DNA of 64,000 nt, taken from contig ONTT01000004.1 of NCBI GenBank assembly GCA_900320865.1, forward strand, positions 43,593 to 107,592, written 5' to 3'. Below the pieces are notes generated by a model that ran no database searches, was not told where the DNA came from, and was given only the letters and a program-made list of their open reading frames with translations. The first letter of the stretch is position 1, and each line of letters begins with the position of its first letter. The DNA is from an uncultured Bacteroidales bacterium. Lineage in GTDB: Bacteria; Bacteroidota; Bacteroidia; Bacteroidales; Paludibacteraceae. Both the position numbers and the translations under genes were made by a program. Positions 25,678-35,508 of the stretch are shown here, one piece after another.

Positions 25678-28155
25678 TTAGTTTCCTGTTTGGACACCTC
25701 CGCCTCCTCCAAGACGATTGAGTTCATCCATGTTACCGACCTTACGATTCTTATGTTGCTGATACTGGCCGAACATCCACGTAATAGAGAACATCACACG
25801 TTGTTGACGTATGTAATTTCCGTACCAACTCTCATATCCCGGTGCCATTCCTTCGCTCTTGTCCACCAAGCTGAGCGAACGCGCAAGGTCTTGAATATTG
25901 AGATTGAAAATGAGTCCCTTAGGCATGTACATCTTCCTCACACCAAAACTGAGGAAATACATACTTCCCTGCCTATTATAACCAGTGGTCATCGGCGATG
26001 ACCAGTTACCGTCAAATGTCAATGTCCAGTCTTTGGGCAGATAAGCAGAAAGCGTTCCACCAACATAACCATAGTGAGTGCGGTTTTCATAGGCTGATTT
26101 GCCATCGGCATTTTTCTCATAAGACTTATTGATGAAATGTAACCAGCCCGCATTGACAGTTAATGCAAGCCAAGCGCCTTGCATGGATTTGGAACCATCT
26201 TCCGCTTTCGTATATTTCGGGACGAGCGGCAGTTCGGTAAGGGATATATTTCCGCCATGCGTGGTACATGTACCGAAATTGGTCCATTTCGTAAAGCCCA
26301 TTCCGTCCGGAAGAATCGTTGTTTTCTGCGAGAACATATCCTGCGTATGGGCGAAATTAAATGTCACATTAAGATACTGCGTCCAGGAGAAATGCAACTC
26401 GACATCGTTATTGAATTCCGGCGTCAGTTCCGTATTACCTTCCTGATAACTATACGCATCCACATAAGTCCGGAACGGGTTGAGCATCCAGTAGTTCGGT
26501 CGCTTGATGCGGCGAGTATAACTCGCGCTAACCGCAATCGGCTGCTGGAGTTTACCGAGGGGTTTGGTGGTATAGCCGATATAGGCCGTTGGGAAGGGAT
26601 TGAAATACGACCGGCGAGTAACCGAATCCGCACTAAGCCAGTTGCCCAAGCTATAGGTATATTCCCCGCGCACGCCCAGTTTAACCGACCAGTGTTCTCC
26701 GAACTGCTTGCCGACAGAAATATACGCGGCGGCTACATGCTCGTCATATCGGAAATCCTGCGGGGTCTGACTAATGGGTATATTATTGCGGATGGAGTCC
26801 GTCGTCATATGGTTGTTCGTGGACGAAAGACCATACTTCACACCACATTCAATCATGCCGGTCTTCCAAAACTTCGTTTGAAAATCGAGTTTTGCGCTAT
26901 AGATATCGATCACCTGCTTGCTATTGATATTCAGCCCCAGAGAATAAGGAATAAGCTCGTCGTACCGGGTCAGTTGGGTATTTGCAGTCTTGTTGTTATA
27001 GCGGTTATAGTCCACGTTAACCGTCAGTTCGCGCTCCAAGGCCTCGCTGAATGTATGCGTATAGTTGAGGTTCGCCGTATGTTGCGGCGATCGGATTTGG
27101 GCGCCGGTGTTGCTCACGCTCTTACTAACCGTATCGGTTCCTTCCACCGTATAGGCGAAATTCCGACCGTCAACGATCTTCTGATTCACCCGCATATAGG
27201 GCACCTGGAGAATGAAACCGAAGGTGTTGACCGAGTCGATATACCAATCGTTACCCACCTTCATCATATAATATTGGAAATCCATCGCATAGCCGGAATA
27301 GGAATAGTTCTCCAAAGTAGGGGTTTTGCGGTATGTCTCGAAGTCAATATCATTTTGCGCAAATACTTGTGTGAGTTGACCAAAGGTATAGGTTTTCTCT
27401 CCGCGGTAATTGAGATTTAATGACACCATGTCCATATTCAGCCATCGCTTGACATCGCTGAAGTACATCCCGCCGTATGCGGCTGACAAGGTACCGTTAA
27501 GCCCCTTCATCATATTGCGCTTGGTCTTAATATTGATAATACCTCCTTGACCACTCGCGTCATATTTTGCCGATGGATTCGAGATAATCTCAATTTTTTC
27601 GATAGTATTACCGTCTGTTCCATCGAGCATAGCCTTCAACTGTTGACCACTAAGATAGGAGGGTTTTCCATCAATCCAGATTTCAACGCTTTTGCCATTA
27701 ACCGTAATGTTCCCATCCTTATCGATACGGACACCCGGTGCACGACGCAGAATATCATTTCCATTCGAACCAGCAGCTAAGGGTGAGGCACTTACATTCA
27801 CTACCAGTTTATCCATCTGCCGTTCGATAAGCGGTTTCTTAGCCATCACTTCTACCTCCGCAAGTTTCTCCGTTTCTTCGCGCAACACAAAATCCGGTCC
27901 GCCATATACAGTTACATACCCTACATATGAAGCCTGGATGATATAACGATTGGCATTCACCTCCACGGCATACGCCCCGTTGTCATCGGTGATGGCACCG
28001 GTAAGCAGAGTGGAATCCTGCGCCAAGACAGAGACGGTAACGAAAGGCATGGCATTGCCTTGCGCGTCCTTGACGCTACCTTTGATGGTTTCAGCCGCTA
28101 CATAAATCCATCCGAACACAAGCAGCGCGAATGCTAATAATCCTACTTTTTTCAT
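25678..28155 (-). CDS. TonB-dependent outer-membrane receptor (OMP_b-brl_3 type)
   Basis: This 825-residue outer-membrane protein has a signal peptide (MKKVGLLAFALLVFGWIYVAA) and a carboxypeptidase-regulatory-like domain (about 24-105, GSVKDAQGNAMPFVTVSVL). A plug domain follows (about 120-215, with GNDILRRAPGVRIDKDGNITVNGKS), then a large beta-barrel with many aromatic-ended strands. The tail is Gly-rich (LNRLGGGGGVQTGN). The substrate is unknown and no SusD-like partner is adjacent. A -7-like box TATCTTTG sits at 28212-28205, inside the end of the helicase gene region, but a matching -33 box is not clear. Confidence 0.9.
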   Translation of the reverse strand: MKKVGLLAFALLVFGWIYVAAETIKGSVKDAQGNAMPFVTVSVLAQDSTLLTGAITDDNGAYAVEVNANRYIIQASYVGYVTVYGGPDFVLREETEKLAEVEVMAKKPLIERQMDKLVVNVSASPLAAGSNGNDILRRAPGVRIDKDGNITVNGKSVEIWIDGKPSYLSGQQLKAMLDGTDGNTIEKIEIISNPSAKYDASGQGGIINIKTKRNMMKGLNGTLSAAYGGMYFSDVKRWLNMDMVSLNLNYRGEKTYTFGQLTQVFAQNDIDFETYRKTPTLENYSYSGYAMDFQYYMMKVGNDWYIDSVNTFGFILQVPYMRVNQKIVDGRNFAYTVEGTDTVSKSVSNTGAQIRSPQHTANLNYTHTFSEALERELTVNVDYNRYNNKTANTQLTRYDELIPYSLGLNINSKQVIDIYSAKLDFQTKFWKTGMIECGVKYGLSSTNNHMTTDSIRNNIPISQTPQDFRYDEHVAAAYISVGKQFGEHWSVKLGVRGEYTYSLGNWLSADSVTRRSYFNPFPTAYIGYTTKPLGKLQQPIAVSASYTRRIKRPNYWMLNPFRTYVDAYSYQEGNTELTPEFNNDVELHFSWTQYLNVTFNFAHTQDMFSQKTTILPDGMGFTKWTNFGTCTTHGGNISLTELPLVPKYTKAEDGSKSMQGAWLALTVNAGWLHFINKSYEKNADGKSAYENRTHYGYVGGTLSAYLPKDWTLTFDGNWSSPMTTGYNRQGSMYFLSFGVRKMYMPKGLIFNLNIQDLARSLSLVDKSEGMAPGYESWYGNYIRQQRVMFSITWMFGQYQQHKNRKVGNMDELNRLGGGGGVQTGN

Positions 28156-28177
28156 TTTTCTTTACTTTTACAGTATC

Positions 28178-29437
28178 TCATTTGTTTTGTTTTGAATTTC
28201 TGTGCAAAGATACTGCTTTTTTATGACGAGATGTATGAAAAAACGGACTTTTCTGCTTTTTAGAGTCATTTTTAGGTCGTGCGTACTCATTTTCCGGCGG
28301 AGCATCACCCAAGGCTGTTGGTATAGACACGCGTTCAATCTCTTTCTTAAGGAATTTTTCAATACGCCCCCAATAACGCGCGTCCTCGGGTGATACCAGT
28401 GTGATGGCTTCTCCGCTATTCTCTGCGCGAGCCGTTCGGCCGATGCGATGGATATAATCTTCGGGATCGTGGGGAACATCATAATTGATGACCAGCGGTA
28501 CATCGGTGACATCAATTCCTCTCGCCACCACATCGGTAGCCACCAGCACATCTATCTTGGCATTACGGAAATCAAGCATAACCTGATCGCGTTCATGCTG
28601 CTCCAAGTCGGAATGCATCGCGCGCGCGTCAATTTTTAACATACGCAACGTACGCGTGAGTTCCTTGACTCGCTGTTTCTTACCGGCAAAAATGATAACT
28701 TTCTTCAAGTCGCGCCCCTGAAGAGCGAGTTGGACGAAACCCGGTTTTTGCGCTTCATACAACCTTGCCTGCATTTGACGAATAGTCTCCGGAGGACGAG
28801 AAACGGCTATTTGCACTTCGACCGGATTACGCATGATGGCTTTGGCCATCCGGCGGATGTTCTCCGGCATGGTAGCCGAGAACATAATAGTTTGGCGATC
28901 TTTCGGTAATTGACGGACGATAGTCATTATATCGTCATAGAAACCCATGTCGAGCATTCTATCTGCCTCATCGAGAATGAAATATTTTACACCTGAGAAA
29001 TCGATGTCATAAATATTCATCTGGCTAAGCAAACGTCCGGGCGTGGCAATGACGATATCTGCTCCTTTTTGCAGGCCTGTCACTTGTGTTCCCCACGCGC
29101 CATTATCCTTGCCTCCGTAAATAGGAACGGACGAGAAGGGAACATAATAACCGAACCCTTCCATTTGTTGGTCTATCTGCTGCGCCAATTCACGAGTAGG
29201 CGCCATGATGATCGCATTCAGTTTATTAGGATCATGGTTATCAAAAGCGAGGTTAGTAAGAAGCGGTAAAATATATGCAGCAGTTTTTCCCGTACCTGTT
29301 TGAGCACAGGAAATAACATCATGACCATCTAGTATAACAGGAATTGTTTTTTCTTGCACAGGGGTACACTCATCGAAATGCATGTCCCACAATGCATCTA
29401 AAACTTCATCCGAAAGTGCGAGTTCGTCGAAATACAT
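28178..29437 (-). CDS. DEAD-box ATP-dependent RNA helicase (RhlE-like)
   Basis: The 419 residues contain all core motifs: the Q motif near the N-terminus, AQTGTGKTAAY, PTRELAQQ, DEADRMLDMGFY, SATMP, VATDVVARGID and HRIGRTARA. The basic C-terminal tail (KKQKSPFFHTSRHKKAVSLHR) probably aids RNA binding. Such helicases serve in ribosome assembly and mRNA decay, especially in the cold. It is followed 22 nt later by the TonB-dependent receptor and lies 36 nt after the SDR gene. Confidence 0.94.
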   Translation of the reverse strand: MYFDELALSDEVLDALWDMHFDECTPVQEKTIPVILDGHDVISCAQTGTGKTAAYILPLLTNLAFDNHDPNKLNAIIMAPTRELAQQIDQQMEGFGYYVPFSSVPIYGGKDNGAWGTQVTGLQKGADIVIATPGRLLSQMNIYDIDFSGVKYFILDEADRMLDMGFYDDIMTIVRQLPKDRQTIMFSATMPENIRRMAKAIMRNPVEVQIAVSRPPETIRQMQARLYEAQKPGFVQLALQGRDLKKVIIFAGKKQRVKELTRTLRMLKIDARAMHSDLEQHERDQVMLDFRNAKIDVLVATDVVARGIDVTDVPLVINYDVPHDPEDYIHRIGRTARAENSGEAITLVSPEDARYWGRIEKFLKKEIERVSIPTALGDAPPENEYARPKNDSKKQKSPFFHTSRHKKAVSLHRNSKQNK

Positions 29438-29473
29438 GTTTACGTTCGCTTATCGTTGCCCTACCGCGTGACC

Positions 29474-31024
29474 TCACCGCTCCCAGCCTTCAAAGACCTC
29501 CGGTCCGTAGATATTATCTTCATCCGCATCGTGCAGGGGCGCCCATAACTGCGCGAAGAACGGATTTTGTTTTGCGACTCTATCCCAATGCCATGGCACT
29601 TGTTTCTCCTTGGGTTCATCCGCATAAGGATACGGCATATCCCATGGAGACCAATGTCCACCCAGCAATATCAAGCGCGGCGTAGCCGAGAATACATTCC
29701 CATTGGCGTCTTGCCATTCGAGTTGGGTATCCCACAAGGCTAATCCTTTTTCTTTCACTTTCTCGGAAACCAATTTTCCGCCACGGAACTCTGCCGCTTT
29801 TTTCAAATCCGCTACCGTAAGGTCCTCCATCGGTTTCTTCTCGTCGTATCCGTGATCCAAAAGAACATATTCTTCGCTATTATGACTTACATCGAAATGT
29901 TTCCAATCAGGAATTGCTTTGTATGCCTCCAGCGATCCATAGTACGCATTGATGCGTGGTTGCACCCCATTCTTAATCCACCACTGTGTTCCATGCTCCT
30001 TGCTATTGGCCATCGCTCGCATGGCCAACTTGACACAATGCGGGAAAAGTTTGGCAATATGTGTCTTGGACGCGAATTTAATTCCCCATGGCAACGAGGG
30101 AGCCTTTGCCATTTGCGCGAAATACTCTTTCACAGGAATATTTGCGCGGAAATGCAACAGGTTCTCCAGTTTATCCCCGTCGATATACCACATTCCGTGG
30201 AAATTACGGGTTGTAAACCAATTGGCATTGAATATCTTCTCGGGTCTCGGGCATCCGATGGCATCGAGCAAAAGTACTTCAAACTCATAGTTACTCAACC
30301 GATACTCTTGACCGGAACCGATGTTATAATAATTCTTCCAAAACTCTTCCGGCACATCAGGACGACAAACCCGCTCTAATAAACGGCCACTATCTTCCAC
30401 TGTTGCCCATTCCAAGACACCACGGATAGGCACGTGGAACATGATGGGGTCATAGTTCTTTAAAATAGCCGGATAGAGAATTCCGGACTGGCGCAATGAA
30501 GCCCAAGTTTTAATGCCGGAATTGGTGATGATTCGCTCCGCTTGTGCTTTGGTCAGTCCGTAATGATCATACGCAGAAACACAAATCGGATCACCAGCAC
30601 GTCCCCAATGGAGCGGTTCACGTCGATCACCCATCTGCGCCACAGAACCGATATAGACCACTTTGGGCTGCTTATCGTCCGGTTGCGCCAATACTGCCTT
30701 GGTGATATTTTCGGCTGCAGAAATATTGGTTCGCAAGGTTGCCTTAGGACGGTAATCGGCCTGAGGAGAAACCATGCCACCCACATGCAGCACGATATCC
30801 GCACCCGATACGCCTTTGAGCACATCGTCATAGCTGGTCAAATCTCCCCAAATAACATGCAGGGTAGAATGAGTCGCCATGAGCGGAGCCAGCAACTCTT
30901 TGTTCTTTTTGCTCGGACGAGCCAGAATACGTAATTCGTAATTTTCCGGATAGCGCAGTATTTCTGTCATACCCGCATATCCCATTGTACCGGTTGCTCC
31001 GGTTAAAAAGACTGTTGTTTTCAT
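29474..31024 (-). CDS. NAD(P)-dependent epimerase/dehydratase-like protein with C-terminal extension
   Basis: Residues 1-300 are an extended SDR fold: FLTGATGTMGYAG nucleotide-binding loop, GDLTSYDDV, VYIGSVAQMG, and the catalytic YDHYGLTKAQAE (YxxxK). Extended SDRs act on nucleotide sugars or similar substrates. The following 210 residues are not part of the usual fold. They contain many Trp and Asp, including GGHWSPWDMPYPYADEP and NPFFAQLWAPLHDADEDN, and I do not recognise them. The start overlaps the stop of the upstream antiporter gene by four bases. The substrate is unknown. Confidence 0.8.
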   Translation of the reverse strand: MKTTVFLTGATGTMGYAGMTEILRYPENYELRILARPSKKNKELLAPLMATHSTLHVIWGDLTSYDDVLKGVSGADIVLHVGGMVSPQADYRPKATLRTNISAAENITKAVLAQPDDKQPKVVYIGSVAQMGDRREPLHWGRAGDPICVSAYDHYGLTKAQAERIITNSGIKTWASLRQSGILYPAILKNYDPIMFHVPIRGVLEWATVEDSGRLLERVCRPDVPEEFWKNYYNIGSGQEYRLSNYEFEVLLLDAIGCPRPEKIFNANWFTTRNFHGMWYIDGDKLENLLHFRANIPVKEYFAQMAKAPSLPWGIKFASKTHIAKLFPHCVKLAMRAMANSKEHGTQWWIKNGVQPRINAYYGSLEAYKAIPDWKHFDVSHNSEEYVLLDHGYDEKKPMEDLTVADLKKAAEFRGGKLVSEKVKEKGLALWDTQLEWQDANGNVFSATPRLILLGGHWSPWDMPYPYADEPKEKQVPWHWDRVAKQNPFFAQLWAPLHDADEDNIYGPEVFEGWER

Positions 31025-32673
31025 TCTATATTTGTACTATTCATTTCGTTTTCAGAACCTTCTTTATTAGAGGTTGCCTTTTTATCACGACGCATCCATT
31101 GAGTAGCCCGCATCCAACGCTTCTTTGCCTTTTGTTTCATCTCTGCACGCCATAGAGCTTCTTCTTCCGCTTCATTAGCCAATTGTTTGAACGAAGCCTC
31201 AGCATCCTGGTCGCTAATCACCAACAACTGATCACCCACTTCAAGTGCACTGGAACCGGTGGGAACGAAGAAATCTTCGCCACGACGCACCATAATAATG
31301 AGCGTGCGTGGAGGTATCTGCAGTTTACTGGGGGTATTCCCAAATTCGATCATATCCGGAGTTACTTCCACTTCTCGCGCTGTAGATTGAATCTCATCCG
31401 GCAAATCCAAATCGAAATGATCTAAACGATTCTCGTTTTGCGGCGGTGTAGCCAGTTTCAGTTTGCGTGCCATCACACTCAAGGAGGTTCCTTGCACAAT
31501 AAGGGAAATAATCGTACAGAGGAAAATCACATTTAAAATGATATCCGCATTCGGTACCCCTTGCGCCTTACACATCACTCCGAAGATCACCGGAACAGCT
31601 CCTTTGAGCCCCACCCAACTAAGCATTATCCGGTCACGAGTATGCCAGCGCTTGAATGGAAGCATACAAAGCCAAACCGCTATCGGGCGCGAAATACATA
31701 TCATCACCAAGCTAATAATAAGACAAGGAAGCCACACATTGAGATGAATAAACTCCTTTGGCTGAACCATCAAACCTAACATAAGGAACATCACCAATTG
31801 GCTGAGCCAAGCCAAACCATTGAAGAACGCTTTTGTTTGGCGTTTACGCGTGAACTTGTTATTACCGATAATCAAACCGCCAACATACACCGCGAGATAG
31901 GTGTTCCCTTGCAAGTAATGAGTGATACCAAAGATGAAAATACAAGCAGTAAGCACCATGATAGGATATAGCGCTTCGTTGGCTAATTGCACCCGACGTA
32001 GCAGAAGCACCAGCCCTTCGCCCAAAGCAAAACCGAGGACTGTACCCATCACGAGTTGCACCACTATCGTTTGAATAATAGGCAACGTATCTATATGATC
32101 CGCGGTGGAAAGTACGACTCCAATGAGCGTCGTTGTGAGAACATAAGCCATCGGGTCATTGGCTCCGGATTCCAATTCCAATAATGGTCTTAAATCATGC
32201 TTCAAGCCAATACCATTAGTTCGCATGATAGAAAAGACACTGGCAGAATCCGTACTGGACATGGTAGCAGCCATCAACAAAGCCATCCAAATGGAGACTG
32301 TAGCTACAGCATGGAGCCAACCAAAAATATAATAGATTATTCCGCCAGTGATCACACAGGTCATTAAGACGCCGACTGTAGCCAAAGTCACACCAGGAGC
32401 AAGCACCGATTTTACGTCACTCAGTTTGGTATCCATTCCACCTGTGAATAGGATGATACACATTGCAACCGTACTGAGTGCTTGCGCATTCTCCGTATCA
32501 ATCTGTAATCCAGCCCCGCCAAATAAAGCGCCTATACCATCCGAGCCGAATAACATTCCGACTATTAGGAATAACAATAAGGCAGGAACTCCGAATTTAT
32601 AGCCGATTTTATCGGCAATAATACTAACGAAAAAAAGTAAAGATAATATGAGAAGTATGAATTCGACTTGCAT
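31021..32673 (-). CDS. Potassium/proton antiporter (CPA family, NhaP2/CvrA-like) with TrkA-C domain
   Basis: This 550-residue inner-membrane protein has about twelve hydrophobic segments (residues 1-390), including ALLMAATMSSTDSASVFSIM and LELESGANDPMAYVL, the ion-binding region of the CPA1/CPA2 family. A cytosolic TrkA-C/RCK-C domain follows (about 435-510, TLIIMVRRGEDFFVPTGSS and LEVGDQLLVIS), then a basic tail (KQKAKKRWMRATQWMRRDKK). It is probably a K+/H+ exchanger in ion and volume control. It overlaps the SDR gene by four bases. Confidence 0.92.
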   Translation of the reverse strand: MQVEFILLILSLLFFVSIIADKIGYKFGVPALLLFLIVGMLFGSDGIGALFGGAGLQIDTENAQALSTVAMCIILFTGGMDTKLSDVKSVLAPGVTLATVGVLMTCVITGGIIYYIFGWLHAVATVSIWMALLMAATMSSTDSASVFSIMRTNGIGLKHDLRPLLELESGANDPMAYVLTTTLIGVVLSTADHIDTLPIIQTIVVQLVMGTVLGFALGEGLVLLLRRVQLANEALYPIMVLTACIFIFGITHYLQGNTYLAVYVGGLIIGNNKFTRKRQTKAFFNGLAWLSQLVMFLMLGLMVQPKEFIHLNVWLPCLIISLVMICISRPIAVWLCMLPFKRWHTRDRIMLSWVGLKGAVPVIFGVMCKAQGVPNADIILNVIFLCTIISLIVQGTSLSVMARKLKLATPPQNENRLDHFDLDLPDEIQSTAREVEVTPDMIEFGNTPSKLQIPPRTLIIMVRRGEDFFVPTGSSALEVGDQLLVISDQDAEASFKQLANEAEEEALWRAEMKQKAKKRWMRATQWMRRDKKATSNKEGSENEMNSTNIE

Positions 32674-32688
32674 CTTACAAAAACGACT

Positions 32689-33117
32689 TTATTCCTTATT
32701 CTCGGCCAACAAAAACTCTTCGATGATGCGTACAATTTCCTCCTTGGGATACAATCCCTTCAGCAACATCGGCTTCCCATTTACAGGGATATAAAGCACC
32801 TGGGGAATTGAACTGATTCCAAAGACATATGCCAGCTCGCGCTCCTGCTCAGTATCAGCCTTATAGAATGCCACCTGGCCGCAATAAGTCTGGCTAAGCT
32901 CATCCATGATTGGAGCCAAACGTTTACATGGACCGCACCAGGTCGTATAAAAATCAATCACACAAGGTTTATCGCCCTTATACACCCAATCTCTCTCGGT
33001 CTTATAATCGAAAATGCGCGCACGAAACTGATCGGTATTGAGATATACTACATCTTCCGCAAAGAAAGGCACAGCAATCAAGACAGCCCAAATCCATATA
33101 AAAATTTTCTTTTTCAT
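32689..33117 (-). CDS. Exported thioredoxin-like protein
   Basis: The 142 residues have an N-terminal signal or anchor segment (IFIWIWAVLIAVPFFA). The thioredoxin fold carries the active site TWCGPCKR near residue 60, and the cis-Pro is in SSIPQVLYI. It probably acts as a periplasmic thiol oxidoreductase. It has its own promoter just downstream of ribD; the antiporter gene starts 15 nt after its stop. Confidence 0.92.
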   Translation of the reverse strand: MKKKIFIWIWAVLIAVPFFAEDVVYLNTDQFRARIFDYKTERDWVYKGDKPCVIDFYTTWCGPCKRLAPIMDELSQTYCGQVAFYKADTEQERELAYVFGISSIPQVLYIPVNGKPMLLKGLYPKEEIVRIIEEFLLAENKE

Positions 33118-33142
33118 AACTATTCTACTAAAAAATCGGGTG

Positions 33143-33174
33143 CAAAGGTACTACATTTTTTGCATATATGCAAA
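33143..33174 (-). promoter_or_regulatory. Promoter of the thioredoxin gene
   Basis: On the minus strand TTTG (33174-33171) and TACCTTTG (33150-33143) are 20 bp apart. The -33 box lies in the 16-bp palindrome TTTGCATATATGCAAA. The leader is about 20 nt. Confidence 0.8.
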
Positions 33175-33181
33175 TTTTGCA

Positions 33182-34240
33182 TTAGTTTTTGCCATTTTTT
33201 ATCGTGTACAGACGATGGCCGTCCACTGTTTCAAAATGGTCAGGCAGATTAATATCTGGAGCAGGAACGCCCTCCCCGATGGATAGTTCGGGCGCCACTT
33301 CGATGTGTATCTCATCCCAAAGACCTGTCTCAAAAATATGCGCCAATAGTGTGGGGCCCCCTTCGACTAAGATAGAATGAATATTCCGCTGCGCGAGGTC
33401 ATTCAAGACGAAGGGCCACTCGGTGCAATCCCGATACACGATTGTCTCGGATTCATCGGAAAAAATGCGCGCATCAGAAGGTATGCGATGATGTCTGTCT
33501 AACGTGACTCGAATAGGATTTCGTCCCTCCCAATGCGTATTTAATAACCGCGGATTATCCAACAGCACTGTGCGGGTACCCACCATGATCGCCATATTCT
33601 CAGCACGCATCCGATGAACGAGCGCTTTCGTTTGGGGAGTAGAGATGGGTAAAGCACCATTGAGATGTTCACCACCGGCAGAGGGATGAATGGGGATCGA
33701 ACGCAATCTATCTACGAATCCATCGGCTGTTTGAGCCCATTTAAGAATAACATACGGCCGATGCTTCTCATGAAGGCACAGGAAACGCTTGTTGAGTTCG
33801 CGGCATCGCTCTTCCAATACCCCCACGATCACTTCTATACCAGCCTTGCGCAACATCTCGATTCCTTTTCCGGCAACCAAGGGATTAGGATCCAACATGC
33901 CTATGACCACCCTCCCCACTCCTTTATCAATAATTAGTTTCGCGCAAGGAGGTGTTTTGCCGTAGTGCGAACAGGGCTCGAGCGAAACATAAAGGGTGCA
34001 TTTCGATAAATCGACCTCCCGATAGTTTGATTTATCGAAATTCCGAAAACAATTGACTTCCGCGTGCCCCTCGCCATAGCGTTCGTGCCAACCTTCCGCC
34101 AGAATAATCTCTTTTTCCTCCGAAGAAGAGTTAGGGTCAGGCCCGACTAAAACAGCCCCTACCATGGGGTTGGGGGCTACAAAATACTCTCCACGACGAG
34201 CAATTTCGATACAACGGGCAATATAATTTGCGTATTCCAT
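33182..34240 (-). CDS. ribD: Riboflavin biosynthesis bifunctional deaminase/reductase
   Basis: This 352-residue enzyme carries out the two steps after GTP cyclohydrolase II in riboflavin synthesis. The N-terminal deaminase (residues 1-145) has the zinc ligands GHAEVNC and PCSHYGKTPPC. The C-terminal reductase has PYVILKWAQTADGFVD, RPIRVTLDRH-like NPIRVTLDRHHRI, and SILVEGGPTLLAHIFE. The start is set at MEYANYIARC (34240), since an upstream ATG would add 13 residues unlike the family and overlap the divergent prmC. No FMN riboswitch is seen. Confidence 0.94.
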   Translation of the reverse strand: MEYANYIARCIEIARRGEYFVAPNPMVGAVLVGPDPNSSSEEKEIILAEGWHERYGEGHAEVNCFRNFDKSNYREVDLSKCTLYVSLEPCSHYGKTPPCAKLIIDKGVGRVVIGMLDPNPLVAGKGIEMLRKAGIEVIVGVLEERCRELNKRFLCLHEKHRPYVILKWAQTADGFVDRLRSIPIHPSAGGEHLNGALPISTPQTKALVHRMRAENMAIMVGTRTVLLDNPRLLNTHWEGRNPIRVTLDRHHRIPSDARIFSDESETIVYRDCTEWPFVLNDLAQRNIHSILVEGGPTLLAHIFETGLWDEIHIEVAPELSIGEGVPAPDINLPDHFETVDGHRLYTIKNGKN

Positions 34241-34258
34241 ATTTTTTTTGTAATTTTG
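34227..34258 (+). promoter_or_regulatory. Promoter of prmC
   Basis: TTTG (34227-34230) lies in the first codons of the divergent ribD, and TAATTTTG is at 34251-34258 after a 20-bp gap. The predicted transcription start is at or within a base or two of the GTG at 34263. Confidence 0.75.
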
Positions 34259-34262
34259 CAGC

Positions 34263-35117
34263 GTGAAAGAAATCATCACATATATTACTTCCCAACTGAT
34301 CGACCTTTATCCACAGGACGAAGCGCAAGCTTTGGCTTGGTGGATCGTGGAAGAAAGTACGGGGCTTTCACGCAACGAAATCCTTACAGGGTGCAAAGGT
34401 ACAAAAAATATTCCAAACCTGCAAACAATTATTGATCGTTTGCATCAATTTGAGCCAATTCAATATATTTTTGGGCACACAGTGTGGCATGGACTGGATT
34501 TAAAAGTGACTCCCGCCACACTAATCCCCCGTCCGGAAACAGCAGAACTGGTAGATAGGATTAATCATGAAGAAGCACATACTAACAATCTGCCATTGAG
34601 AGTCTTAGATATCGGTACAGGGAGTGGCTGTATTGCTATTGCGCTCAAGAAAGCACATCCAGAATGGGAAGTAATGGGAATTGACATCTCGGAAGGTGCG
34701 ATTGAAGTGGCTAAAGAGAACGCAAAGCGGAATGAAGTGGAAGTAGAGTTTCGAGTAGCGGATATATTCAGGACATTGAAAGAGCGAGAACTGCGCGATT
34801 CCATCGATAAAAACCCTTCATACGACATCGTTGTTTCTAACCCGCCCTATATCTGTGAACGGGAGAAAGAAGAGATGCGTCCAAATGTATTGGATTACGA
34901 ACCGCACTCCGCACTTTTTGTTCCGGATGAAGATCCGCTGAAGTTTTATCGTCGCATTGCATCGCTACACTTGGGTTCACTGTTGTTTTTTGAGATTAAC
35001 GAAGCGTATCCCACAGAGATAGCAACGATGTTAAGCGGACTAAATTATTCCGATATACAACTATCCAAAGATGTTTATGGAAAAGCACGAATTATCCAAG
35101 CAAGAAGCGCTCGATAA
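34263..35117 (+). CDS. prmC: Release-factor glutamine N5-methyltransferase PrmC
   Basis: This 284-residue SAM-dependent enzyme methylates the GGQ glutamine of peptide release factors. It shows the N-terminal helical domain (about 1-90), the SAM-binding motif VLDIGTGSGCIAIAL near residue 117, and the NPPY substrate motif (VVSNPPYICERE) near 195. The GTG at 34263 is chosen because homologous N-terminal sequence begins immediately after it and there is no nearby in-frame ATG. The promoter geometry makes the mRNA essentially leaderless. The 3' end overlaps recX by 47 nt. Confidence 0.93.
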   Translation: MKEIITYITSQLIDLYPQDEAQALAWWIVEESTGLSRNEILTGCKGTKNIPNLQTIIDRLHQFEPIQYIFGHTVWHGLDLKVTPATLIPRPETAELVDRINHEEAHTNNLPLRVLDIGTGSGCIAIALKKAHPEWEVMGIDISEGAIEVAKENAKRNEVEVEFRVADIFRTLKERELRDSIDKNPSYDIVVSNPPYICEREKEEMRPNVLDYEPHSALFVPDEDPLKFYRRIASLHLGSLLFFEINEAYPTEIATMLSGLNYSDIQLSKDVYGKARIIQARSAR

Positions 35118-35508
35118 GGCGCAGGCTTATTGCGCTCGCTCGGAACACTGTGCGGCTGATGTGCGTCGTAAGTTATGGGAATGGGGAGTTAATCCCAATA
35201 TCCACGATTTCATCGAAGAGAAACTCTACGAAGACAATTATCTGAATGATGTGCGTTTTTGCAAAGCCTACGTGCACGACAAGGTCGCTTACCAGCGTTG
35301 GGGCCGAATGAAGATACGTGCCGGGCTGCAAGCACTACAACTGCCTAATGCGGCCATCCAAAAAGCAATGGATGAGTTGGATGAAAAAACGTATTTCGCC
35401 AATCTGCATTTTCTCAGCCAACAACATCAATCCTACCGTGAAGATCAAAAACTACGATTTCTGCTCCAGCGAGGGTTTACCTACGATGAGATTCGAAAAT
35501 ACTTATAA
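35071..35508 (+). CDS. recX: RecX-family regulatory protein
   Basis: This 145-residue all-helical protein is of the RecX type, which modulates RecA filaments. It shows [45 protein letters not shown] and [13 protein letters not shown], followed by [14 protein letters not shown], the three-helix repeats of the family. ATGs at 35071 and 35077 are both possible; either start lies within prmC in another frame. The stop abuts and slightly overlaps convergent trmB. recA is not in the window. Confidence 0.88.
   Translation: MFMEKHELSKQEALDKAQAYCARSEHCAADVRRKLWEWGVNPNIHDFIEEKLYEDNYLNDVRFCKAYVHDKVAYQRWGRMKIRAGLQALQLPNAAIQKAMDELDEKTYFANLHFLSQQHQSYREDQKLRFLLQRGFTYDEIRKYL

Noticed and set aside
26179-27420. 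413-codon open frame on the + strand
   Set aside because: It lies wholly antisense to the TonB-dependent receptor gene, which has a clear signal peptide and domains. The frame has no recognisable motif.
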